From the NCBI GenBank assembly GCA_008363215.1, contig RHKP01000012.1:1-63935 (forward strand): DNA of 63,935 nucleotides. Reading direction: 5' to 3'. Numbering within the stretch: the stretch's first letter is position 1; the number at the start of each line of letters is the position of its first letter. The position numbers and the translations under genes are program-made. This stretch comes from Cyanobacteria bacterium CYA. Its GTDB lineage: Bacteria > Planctomycetota > Phycisphaerae > Phycisphaerales > UBA1924. This document shows positions 17,742-27,700 of the stretch, piece after piece. The notes beneath the pieces were generated by a model. It searched no databases. It had not been told where the DNA came from and saw nothing but the letters and a program-made list of their open reading frames with translations.

Positions 17742-18242
17742 TCAGATGGGCTTGTTCTCGAGGCTGCTCCAGGCCGCCTTGACCGCCGGGCCCGTCTTGC
17801 CGCCGCTGCGAGGATCGGTCGGGGTGTAGGCCAGATGGATCTCCCCGTAGCGGAACGAGATTTCCTCGAGCGGGATCAGGTCTGCGCCTTCGGTCGAGCC
17901 GGAGGGACGAATCGAGGAGACGATCACGTCCTTCATGATGTATTCCATGAACGTGGTCTTTTCGCCCATGGCGCGGCAAAGTTGGACCTTGATCTCCGGG
18001 ATCGGCTTGGCCGTGCAGCAGTGCAGGAACAGCGGTGATGAGGCGGTGTCCAGACGCTTGACGATGGTGAAGTCGGCATGGTCGGCCCGCCCGCCCGCAT
18101 GGGTGCCCTGAGCGCTGGCGGCCCCGCCGGTGCTCTGGACCACCGAGTGGCTGAACGCCTGGATTTCGATCCAGTCCTTGTGCGCCGAGTCAGTGCTGTC
18201 GCCCTTGATGCCCTGAATCTGAAGGAAGGCGTCGAATGACAT
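17742..18242 (-). CDS. tssD/hcp: T6SS tube protein Hcp (TssD)
   Basis: A 166-aa Hcp protein that forms hexameric rings stacked into the inner tube and can carry small effectors in its lumen. Family features include FDAFLQIQGIKGDS at the N-terminus, WIEIQAFSHSVVQ, and IKVQLCRAMGEKTTFMEYI. The C-terminus (FRYGEIHLAYTPTDPRSGG) is typical. It has its own flanking terminators (18361-18406 upstream and 17681-17714 downstream), so it is probably transcribed as a separate abundant message with a promoter in 18243-18360. Confidence 0.97.
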   Translation of the reverse strand: MSFDAFLQIQGIKGDSTDSAHKDWIEIQAFSHSVVQSTGGAASAQGTHAGGRADHADFTIVKRLDTASSPLFLHCCTAKPIPEIKVQLCRAMGEKTTFMEYIMKDVIVSSIRPSGSTEGADLIPLEEISFRYGEIHLAYTPTDPRSGGKTGPAVKAAWSSLENKPI

Positions 18243-18360
18243 TGCTGATTCTCCTGAGCCTGTGTGAGTGGGACTTGCCCGATTTTCGTTCTTCGCCGGG
18301 CCCCTGCGTTTCGGGCCCGGTTTGAAAGCGAAGAACTCTCCACCTCATTCACGCCCATAC

Positions 18361-18406
18361 GAAAGAAAACCCCGCTCACTCCCAAATCCCGGGCGTGAGC
18401 GGGGTT
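18361..18406 (-). terminator. Terminator after tssC
   Basis: A 12-bp perfect stem (AACCCCGCTCAC with GTGAGCGGGGTT; 18395-18406 and 18368-18379 in minus-strand order) around a 15-base loop. It is followed on the minus strand by TTCTTTC. It lies 23 bases after the tssC stop. Confidence 0.88.
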
Positions 18407-18428
18407 GCCCAGCGATCCGACCGGTCGA

Positions 18429-19925
18429 TTATCCGCCCTTCTGAGACGGCAACTTGGAGACCAGCCGCAGCGAGACGGTCAGGCCCTCCAACTGGTAGTG
18501 CGGACGCAGGAAGAACTTCGAGGAGTAGTACCCCGGATTGCCCTCGACCTCGTCGACGACGACCTCGGCCGCCGCCAGGGGACGCCGGGCCTTGGCTTCT
18601 TCGGTCGCATTGGCAGGATCAGGCTCGACGTACTGCATGATCCAGTTGTTGAGCCAGCGCTCCATGTCGGCACGCTCCTTGAACGAGCCGATCTTGTCAC
18701 GCACGATGCACTTCAAGAAGTGCGCAAACCGACACGTGGCAAAGAGATAGGGCAAGCGGGCGCCCAGGTTGGCGTTGGCCGTCGCATCCGGGTCGGTATA
18801 CTCGGCCGGCTTGTTCAGGCTCTGAGCACCCACGAACACCGCGTAGTCGGTGTTCTTCCAGTGGCTCAGCGGCATGAACCCGTTCTTGGCCAGTTCGGCC
18901 TCACGACGGTCCGTGATGGCGATTTCCGTCGGGCACTTCATGTCCACGCCCCCATCGTCGGTCGGGAACGTGTGGCAGGGCAGCCCCTCGACCATGCCGC
19001 CCGACTCGACGCCACGGATGCGGCTGCACCACCCGTACATCTTGAACGCCTTGTTGATGTTGACGGCCATGGCGAACGATGAGTTGGCCCAGGTGTACTT
19101 GCTGTGGTCCGCCCCTTCGGTATCCTCTTCAAACGCAAAGTCCTCGACCGGAGCGGTCTTGGATCCGTACGGGAGCCGGGAGAGGAACCTCGGCATGGCC
19201 AGCCCGATGTACTTGGCATCTTCGCTGTCGCGCAGACTGCGCCACGGGGCGTACTCGGCGCTGCCGAAGATCTTCGTCAGGTCGCGCGGGTTGGACAATT
19301 CCTGCCACGAGTCCATGTTCATCACCTTGGGGTCGGCCCCGGCGATGAAAGGAGCGTGGGCGGCCGCGGCAATCTGGGCGATGCCCGAGAGGATCTCCAC
19401 GTCCGGTGGAGAATGATCGAAGTGGTAGTCACCCACGAGGCACCCGTAGGGTTCGCCGCCCGGAGTGCCGAACTCTTCTTCGTACATCTTCTTGAACAGC
19501 GGGCTCTGATCCCAGGCCGTACCCTTGAACTTCTTGATGGTCTTGCCCAGATCCTTCTTGGAAATGTTCAAGACACGGATCTTGAGCATCTCATCGGTCT
19601 CGGTGTTGCTCACAAGGTGGTGCAGCCCGCGCCAGGTGCCCTCCAGCGCCTGAAGGTCGGGATGGTGCAGGATCAGATTGATCTGCTCTGACAGTTTGCG
19701 ATCCAGTTCGGCGATCATCGACTCGATGGTCTTGACCACGTCGTCGCTGACCAGCGCCGTCTGCGACAAAGCCTGCGCCGCCAGCGTCTGCACGCCCTCT
19801 TCGATCGCCTCTCGCTGCCGATCCGACTTGGGCTTGAAGTTGCCCTCGAGAAGGGCCGCAAACTCGCCCTCCTGCATCGTCTCGGCCGGCCCGGCCTGTG
19901 CCTGCATTTCAGGGTTCTCAGCCAT
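18429..19925 (-). CDS. tssC: T6SS sheath protein TssC (VipB)
   Basis: A 498-aa large sheath subunit. Conserved segments include LEGTWRGLHHLVSNTETDEM, KIRVLNISKKDL, FGTPGGEPYGCLVGDY, PPDVEILSGIAQIAAAAHAP and the C-terminal FLRPHYQLEGLTVSLRLVS. It assembles with TssB into the contractile sheath in the cytoplasm. ATG at 19925 is favoured because GGAGG lies 8 bases upstream; it overlaps the tssB stop by 8 bases. The length matches the family (about 490-500 aa). Confidence 0.98.
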   Translation of the reverse strand: MAENPEMQAQAGPAETMQEGEFAALLEGNFKPKSDRQREAIEEGVQTLAAQALSQTALVSDDVVKTIESMIAELDRKLSEQINLILHHPDLQALEGTWRGLHHLVSNTETDEMLKIRVLNISKKDLGKTIKKFKGTAWDQSPLFKKMYEEEFGTPGGEPYGCLVGDYHFDHSPPDVEILSGIAQIAAAAHAPFIAGADPKVMNMDSWQELSNPRDLTKIFGSAEYAPWRSLRDSEDAKYIGLAMPRFLSRLPYGSKTAPVEDFAFEEDTEGADHSKYTWANSSFAMAVNINKAFKMYGWCSRIRGVESGGMVEGLPCHTFPTDDGGVDMKCPTEIAITDRREAELAKNGFMPLSHWKNTDYAVFVGAQSLNKPAEYTDPDATANANLGARLPYLFATCRFAHFLKCIVRDKIGSFKERADMERWLNNWIMQYVEPDPANATEEAKARRPLAAAEVVVDEVEGNPGYYSSKFFLRPHYQLEGLTVSLRLVSKLPSQKGG

Positions 19926-20433
19926 TGCCGCCACCTCCCGAATCCTTGGCCTTGGACGCCAGCGCCTGCATCAGGGCCGGATCCTTGATTGCCTTGTTGA
20001 GCAGGTCTTCGGCGCCCGACTTCCCGTCCATGTACGACAGCAGGTTGGACAACTGCGTCCGCGCCGTCAGCAACTTATTCAGAGCGTCCACCTTGCGGGC
20101 AATGGCCGCCGGCGAAAAATCGTCCATGCTCTCGAACGTGATGTCCACGCTCAGGTTGCCCTCTCCGGTGAGGGTGTTGGGCACCTGGAACGCCACGCGC
20201 GGCTTGGACGACTTGAGCCGCTCATCAAAATTGTCCACATCGATTTCGAGAAACTTGCGGTCGGCCACACCCGGCAGTTCAGCGGCCGGCTTGCCCGACA
20301 GGTCGGCCATCACCCCCATCACAAACGGCAGGTTGATCTTCTTCTCCGCTCCGTACAACTCCAGGTCATACTCGATCTGGACACGCGGAGCCCTGTTCCG
20401 CGCGATGAACTTTTGACTGCTTGCCTTGGCCAT
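19918..20433 (-). CDS. tssB: T6SS sheath protein TssB (VipA)
   Basis: A 171-aa small sheath subunit. It contains RVQIEYDLELYGAEKKINLP, GVMADLSGKP, DVDNFDERLKSSKPRVAFQV and FESMDDFSPAAIARKV, all standard TssB blocks. ATG at 20433 has GGAGA 6 bases upstream; an upstream in-frame extension is not conserved in type. The gap of 136 bases from tssA could carry a promoter. Confidence 0.97.
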   Translation of the reverse strand: MAKASSQKFIARNRAPRVQIEYDLELYGAEKKINLPFVMGVMADLSGKPAAELPGVADRKFLEIDVDNFDERLKSSKPRVAFQVPNTLTGEGNLSVDITFESMDDFSPAAIARKVDALNKLLTARTQLSNLLSYMDGKSGAEDLLNKAIKDPALMQALASKAKDSGGGGNG

Positions 20434-20569
20434 GATTTCTCCTTCATCCCAACGGTCCGACCTTCCCACCTGCTTCCGGACGCCGCTCGGTTGGCCGATG
20501 GTCAACCACCGCGCACATGCGCCCTGTCGGTCCCGATCATAACACATCCACCAAAACGCACCAACGGCA

Positions 20570-21625
20570 CTACCGCGGCTCGAAGGTGTCCACACCGGCC
20601 ACCATCTTCAACTGCGAAAGCGCGTCCGGGCTCAGATCCCTCACCACGTCGATGAATCCCTTGCCCACCAGGCGCTCGGCCCGGCGGAGCAGCATCGGAA
20701 TCGGACTCGAAGGCTCATGTCGCTCGTAGTATTCGCAAATCTTCCCGATCAGTTGTCGAACGTCCTCGGGCCCCTTTACCGAGCCGCGGATCTGCTCGAC
20801 CCCGCCCCCGCCCCCGGCCTGCCCCTCCACGGACGCCTCCGCCGGGGCCTCGCTCAGCCCGCGCCGCACCAACTGCTCCTGGTAGAACTTTTCAACACCC
20901 GTGAGCAATTTGATGAAATCCTGCAGGTCCGGGGCGTGATTCGACCCCACCTTCTCCAGAATCCACCGGTCGATGTCCCGAATGGTCGAGGCCGCCCGCG
21001 CGGCAGCGTCCGCGTCGGACTTCAACTGCTCCGGCTCGACTTCCGCAAAGGCCGCGTCGATGATCGCCATCTCCGGCGGGTTCTCCATCCCCGCAGGGCG
21101 CTCGATCTCGCCCCGCGCGATCAACACGTGCCGGTAGTTGAACGCCCCCAACTGCCGCGACTTGCACAGCGGCATCTCACGCACACGCGCCTGAAACCGA
21201 CGCGTGTCCCCCATGGCTCCCGGAGCGACGTTGAGAGCCGAGATCAGGTTCATCCGCTCCAGCGGATCGTTGTTCTCGTCCGGGTCCAGCCGCGGGTGCA
21301 TCTGGTCCCACCAGCGCTCGAGCAGCCGGCGCAGCAGTTGCAGACCTTCGGCCAGACCGTTGATTGCGTCGTTCACCGTCAGCGCCAGCATCAGCACCAT
21401 GGTGACATTGAGATCCTTGGTGCGGGCGAACAGGTCGATGCCCTGTGATTTGACCGATCGCCAGTCGGGTTCGACCGCCTCGATGACCGAGTCGCCCAGA
21501 CGCTGCTCGGGCGTGCCCTCGGCGTCACGCATGAACTGGTAGTACGCGGGGTCGTAACTCAGATCCGCCCCGCAGGGCTCTTCCGGTGAAATTTCCGCCA
21601 GCAGCGCTTCAATGTCCAAGCCCAT
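20570..21625 (-). CDS. tssA: T6SS baseplate/tail assembly protein TssA
   Basis: A 351-aa TssA with an N-terminal ImpA_N domain: EISPEEPCGADLSYDPAYY, EPDWRSVKSQGIDLFARTKD and RLLERWWDQMHPRLDPDENN. The C-terminal helical motif HEPSSPIPMLLRRAERLVGK is typical of the short-C-terminus TssA class (as in P. aeruginosa TssA1). It coordinates baseplate docking and sheath polymerisation. A Gly-rich linker (VEGQAGGGGG) separates the two. It begins 83 bases after the tpsA stop, so the tps genes and the tssA-led block may share a transcript. Confidence 0.95.
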   Translation of the reverse strand: MGLDIEALLAEISPEEPCGADLSYDPAYYQFMRDAEGTPEQRLGDSVIEAVEPDWRSVKSQGIDLFARTKDLNVTMVLMLALTVNDAINGLAEGLQLLRRLLERWWDQMHPRLDPDENNDPLERMNLISALNVAPGAMGDTRRFQARVREMPLCKSRQLGAFNYRHVLIARGEIERPAGMENPPEMAIIDAAFAEVEPEQLKSDADAAARAASTIRDIDRWILEKVGSNHAPDLQDFIKLLTGVEKFYQEQLVRRGLSEAPAEASVEGQAGGGGGVEQIRGSVKGPEDVRQLIGKICEYYERHEPSSPIPMLLRRAERLVGKGFIDVVRDLSPDALSQLKMVAGVDTFEPR

Positions 21626-21708
21626 TGCGTTCCACGCTCCTCTGCCCGAACCGGCGGGCCGGGAGATCCTCACGTCAGCAAGACCCGGCCCGCTCCGCAA
21701 AAGGCAGT

Positions 21709-24700
21709 TTACTGATCGACGTCGACCACGGGCTCCTTCCCGTTGTCGTCCGAGCCGGCGATGAGCAGCGGACGCTGCCCGGCCAGGATCGTCCCCAGTT
21801 GCTCGCGGTCGAGCGAACGCGGGAGCACGCCAGGCGTCTTGATGAAGCGGAACTCCCACACGCGGTTCAACTCGTCGGTGGACAACCCGATCAGTCGCAA
21901 TCCATCGAACAGTTCGCGAATCTCGCGGACATACCTCATCGCCAGCGGGTACTTCTCCGCGTTCTGCTCAAGGAACGAGACGAACGTGTCGGCCGGCAGC
22001 GGACGGCTCTCGGCCAACTCGGGGTCGGCCGTCTCCAGCCACGTGTAGCAGTCATCGATCACCTGCTCGAACGCGTCTCGCAACTGCCCGTTGGCCTCCA
22101 GTCCCACCGGGCGCTCGGAGCGATCGACCTCGACGATGTTGCCCTGCTCGTCACGCACGCCGTACCACAGTTCCCAGTACCGGATCTCGATGATCTGCGT
22201 CGTCAGTTCACGTTCCAGTCGCTCCAGCGAGAGTTCCGTGAACGTGTCCTGGTCCAGGTCGACCATGTCCACGTAGATCGCCGATCCGTTGAGACCGGCC
22301 AGCATCATGTCCGTCACGGCCTGAGCGGCTTCGGGCGAGGCCGGCATGTAGTCCGCCGGATATCCGCGCGGCGCCAGACCCAGGTAACCCAGGATTTCAC
22401 GCACCGTCGATGCCACCAGCGAGCCCTGCTCCACCTGGCCCGAGTCGGCCGTCTGCACGGCGCCGGCCAGAGCCTCGGCCACGTTCGTGTTCGACGGACC
22501 GGCCGAACGCACGTCCAGCACGATCAGCCCGCCCCCCAGCGAAAGCAACTCGCTCGCCTCGCCCCGATCCCGGTACAGGAACAGGGTTTCCGAGTCGGCC
22601 GGGAGCGAGCGGAACGCCACGCCCGTCGGAGTCTGGCTCAGTTGGAAGTTGGCGTCGGTGGCTGCGAAGTAAATCGTGTCGGTCACCCCGTCCAGACCCG
22701 GCAGGAGGACCATCTCGGGTGTGGTCACCTTGATGCCGCCCGTGGCCACGATGTCCGTCCCGTCGTCCTGCACCGGACGCTCGGAGTCCGGGTCGAACAC
22801 AAAGGCCTTACCGCGGCTCATGATCTCCAGGCGCGTCGAGAACGTCAGGTGCAGCATGCCCAGAGCGGCCATGTCGCCGATCAGACCCTCGCGCCCGTCG
22901 ATGCTCAGGTTGCCCAGCGAAACCAGCGCCTCACCCAGACCCATACGGAAGTGATCAACATTGGCCACGAAGTCTCCCGTGAGGGTCTGTGCGAGCGGAT
23001 CGCCCCACACGATGGTCGCGACCGCCGACGCGAAGCCGCCGACACGCCCGTCGCGGTTCAAGTTCAGTTCGCCCAGCCGCACGTTCCGCCCGACGTTGCC
23101 GTTGATGCCGATGATCGGCACGGTTCTTGGCGGCGCATCGTCGGTTTCGCCCAGAGCCCCGGCGCTGCGATCGACGATGAGCGACAGTGCATCGGCGCTG
23201 GGCGTGGTGCCTTCAATATCGCCCAGGAAGAGGATCGAGTCATCGCGGTCAGGCCCGGTTCCGAATCCGTGCGCCTGCAGCGTGACCGACCCGGCGATCC
23301 GTGCATCGCCGTCGAACAACTGCTGACCGCAGGTGTCGATGCGGATGCTCTGCCCACTCGTGCCCAGAATGATGCGCTGTGCCTGCACGTCCAGCGTGGC
23401 AAACCCGGGGTCATCCGGCCCGCCGCCGACGTCGCCGAGCAACGCCACTTCGGTCGTGCCGTCGAGCGCCAGGGCCCACTTGCCGCCGACGGAGTCGACC
23501 GCCCCGTCGAAGCGGAGCCTGCCGCCGCTGAAGAGCAGATCACGCGTCATGAGCGAGCGGCCGATCACCGTCAGTCCATCAACGCCCGTCACGTTGTCGC
23601 CGAACTCTGTCGCGCCGCCGTCGGTTTCCAGCGTCAGGAACTCCAACGTCCCCTGGTTGGCGCCGCTGACACGCTCGGTCAGCAGGATGTGGCCGGCCCC
23701 GCCTGTGCGGACGGTCTGATCGCCGGCCACGAGCACCTGGTCGTGGAAGGTGATGTTCCCCGTCGCCGATTCAAGCACGCCCCCGGCCAGCGCAAGTCGC
23801 GTGCCGGCGAAGTAGTCCTGGTTGAGCGTGGTGCGCACGTTGGTCAGGGCGAGTTGATCGGCCGTGAGAACGACCGATCGCAGGCGGTTGACCTGTCCGA
23901 TGCCCGCGCCCGGGCCGGAGCCGAGCGTGATCGCGCCCCGTCCGACGTTGAGAACGAAGTCACCTGAACCGTCAGCAATACCCTCCACGCCGCCGGTGAC
24001 GATGAAGTCGCCGTCGTCGCCCACGCCCAGCGTGTTGAGATTCGCACCCGCGTCCACGAAGGCCGTCGAGCGGATCAAGATGTCGCCGCCGTTCGTGAAG
24101 ATGTCTGAGTTGAGGATGGCTTCCGTGCCGTTGACGATGACGCGCCCACCCTGCGAGATGATCGCACCATCGAGGCGCGAAACCGCTTGCGAACTGATAC
24201 GGATCTGCGCCCCGTCGTTCATCGACACCTGCTCCCCGCCCAGAATGTCGATCTGGCTGCCGAAGATGCTCAGATCCCTGTCATAGGCGAAACTCGAGAT
24301 GAGCACGTGGCTACCCGAGTGTGAGCCGATGTTGTCGAACTCGGATGCGTTGGGATCGTTCGAGCCCGCCATCCCGCCGATGCCGAGCATGGCTCGGTTG
24401 CTCGGACGAAACCGATTGAGCATGGCCTCGGAGATTTCCAGCGCGTCGGTGCCCCAGTCGGCGTCGACCCCGAGCAGGATGTCCCGCCCGTCCTCGGACG
24501 GACGCACCAGAGCGCCCTCGCGGAAGAAGATGTCTCCGTTGAGCACCAGATCCTTGCCCAGCACGAGCAGGCGGTCGACGCCGTTGGCCGCGCCCGTGCC
24601 GATCGCCCCGAGCGTCACGCCCTGGCGCCCGTTGACGAGCAATTGTGTCGACGAGGCGCTGCCTCGCAGGTCGCTCAGAACCACCAGCCCCTGGCGCGCG

Positions 24701-27700
24701 ACGAACGACAGCCCCGACTGCCCGAACTTGTCAGAACCGAGATAGCGGATGATGCCGCCGTTGAACACCAGATCGCCCGTCTCGGTCACCAGCGATTGAT
24801 CGGCGATCGTCAGGTCGTCCAGTGCGTTGAAGTAATAGTTGCCGGCAGTGAAACTCGCACGGTCGACCATGATCTTCGACATGTCAAAGTCGATGCGTGA
24901 CGCGGTCACGTCGAACAGGCCCACTCGATCGACCGCGTTGTCGCCGCCGATATCGGCGTTGAAGTGCACCTCGCCGCCGGCCGCTGCGAGGATCAGGTCA
25001 TGAGCGCCCAGGATCGGCGCGTTGAAGGTCAGCGTGCCGCCTGCGGCCGCAAACCTCGTGTCGCCCGCCAGGCGGATGCGTGTCGCGTCGATCGTGATCA
25101 GGGCCCGGGTACCCGAATACACGCCGTCGAGGAACACATCCCCCGTGCCTGCGTCAACCGTGAACGTAGAGTCGGGCGCCAGCAGGCTCAGCGAGCCGCG
25201 CCCGGCATTGCCGTCCTCGCCGAAGCGCAGGTCCGCGCCATTGGTCAGGAAGGCGATGTTGCCCGACGCCGTCATGCCGCCCGTCCCCGCGTAGCGAGCC
25301 GGCCCGGTGTTGTAGGCCCCGCCCAGGAAGCCGAGTACGCCCGCAGCGTCGACGTCGGTCGTGCCGCTCACGCCGACAGCGGTGTCCGTGCCGATGTTGC
25401 CCAGGTCGATGTTGTTGCCGATGACGCTCAGATCGACCAGCGCTTCGGCGAGCCCGATGTCACCCAGAACCACGTCGCCCGAGCCCGCGTCGATGTTCAG
25501 CACGTCATCGATGCCCGCCGTACCCTCAACGCTCTTGCCCAGCGCGATGTTGCCGCCGTTGGTCAGCAGATCAACCGTGCCGCGAATGCGGGCGGCTCCG
25601 GGTGCGCCGGTCAGCGTGAGAGCCTCGATCACGCCGCCCTGCGTGGTGACCCGCACCTCGTCAAGCACCAGAGCCGGCGCAAAGAACCGCAGCGACCCAT
25701 CACCCGTCGCGTTGATGTCACGCGCCACGCGGATGGCCGTCTGGGCGCGGAAGTTGTACGGGTCGAGCAGCGCCAGCGCCGGATCGCCCGCATTGATGAT
25801 CTCGATGACGTTGGTTTCGTCGCGACCGATCGTCACCAGTGTGAAGCCGTCGGCCAGTGCCGCAATGTCCGCGTCAACCAGGTTGACGTTGGACGCGCTC
25901 AGCCCGTCGCCGCCGATCAGGATGCCGCGATTCACGTCACGCTCGGTCAGCGTCATCAGGTCGCCGACGACCGAGCCCGCACCGCCGAGGAAGTCGATTT
26001 CGTCGGCCGTGATGCGGTACTCGGTGACGAAGGCCGAGTTGTTGATCACCGCGCGGCCCGCCGCGATGTCCAGCAGCGCAAACGGCTCGGTCCCCGTGCC
26101 GATGTTGGCAAAGTTGATCGTGTCGCGGACGCTGCCGCTGACACGGGCGTCAAGGTCGGCAAGGTCGCGCAACAGGTCTGTCAGCGCAACGTTGCCCCCC
26201 ACGTCGGCCACGAGGCGCAGGTCGTTGTCCAGCGCCAGGTTGATGGCCCCGCCGGCGAACGTGATCTCCCCGCCCCGCGACATGAACTCAGTCGTCCCGC
26301 CGCCGGCCGCGTCAATGTGGTACTCGCCCGCGTTGTAGCGCTGGGCCGTCGCGTCATATGCCCCGCCCCGGAAGTCCACACGCGCGGCGTTGAGCACTTC
26401 GAGCAGCGCGAGGAACTCGCCCGCGCCCGCACGCCCGACCGAGCCGCGGAAATCGACCGCGCCGGTCCCGACGTCGATCGTCAGCGAGTCGGCGCCGCCC
26501 GCCAACCCGCGAATCGACCCGTTGAGCACCGCGCTGCCCCCGCCCGTGGTCACGTTGATCAGCCCCGCGACCACCACCGCGTCGGTGATGAGCACGTCGC
26601 CGCCGTTCGTCGTAAAGTCGCCGGTCAGGTAGGTCGTCCCGCCGCTGCCGACCACCGTGAGCACGTCGCCTCCGCCGGTCAGCGTCAGCCCGTTCTCGAA
26701 GTGAATCTCACGCCCGGCCGTGGGCGCGAAGAACGACACGTCGGACAGGAACGCGATCGGCAGCCCGGCGCTCGATCCGACGATGACGTCAGCGTCGCCT
26801 GCGACGGCATCGCCGAACTCGATCAGCGACAGTGAGGCGCCGAGCGAAGCCAGGTCGGTCGCGTCGAGCACCAGCGCGTCACCGCTCGGAGCGGCCACAT
26901 CGCCGATCTCGATCCGCGTCCTGTTGCCGGGCAGCAGCGCCAGTGTGCTCAGTCCGTCACTGATCACCGAACCGGCAAGAGCGCCCGTCGCGTCGCGGAA
27001 GTCGATGTCACGCGCGTCAATCGCCACGCGATCGGTCGCGCCCAGATCCAACTGCCCGTTGATCGCAAGCGACCCGCCGGCGGTCAGCGATCGATCCCCC
27101 GTGCCCTCCAGACGAACGTTGCCGACGAGCAGCATGTCATCGGCCGCCTCGGCCGAATCATGCAGCACGATGCGACGGGAGCCGTTGTCGATGCGCAGAT
27201 CCGCGTCTGAAGCGACCGAGCCTGCTTCAGCGCCCAACTCCGCCGTACCGCCCGAGACCAGCACCAGCCCGTTGAGTTGAAGCACGCCCGGCGTCACGCC
27301 GGCGTCGGGGCTGACGGCCATCAGTTGCAGTGAAACACTCGCGTCGGCGATTCCCACGCCATCGATCGTCAGCGTGTCGTTGAAGATGATCGACGAGGCG
27401 CCCGCGCCCGAGCCGATAATCAGGCTGTTGGCCCGCACCGCTCCGTTGGCCAGGAACGCTGTTGCCGTGTCGATCGTCAGCCCGCCGCCGGTGAGCGTCA
27501 GCCCCTGGAAGTTCACCCCCGCCCCGGCACCGCCACCGGTGCCCGTGTTGATCGTCACGTCGCCGCCGTCGAAGGTCGCATCGCCGTTGAACGCAACTGC
27601 CCCGCCGTCGGTGTTGATCTGGTTGCCGCTGAACGTGCTTGCACCGTCAACCGTCAGGCCATTATCCGCCGTCACGTCGGCCGAGAGCACACTCTGCGTG

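Noticed and set aside
21586..23967. Long plus-strand open frame (793 codons) antisense to tpsA
   Set aside because: Low-complexity Arg/His/Gln-rich translation, a known by-product of the repeat-rich tpsA codon pattern.
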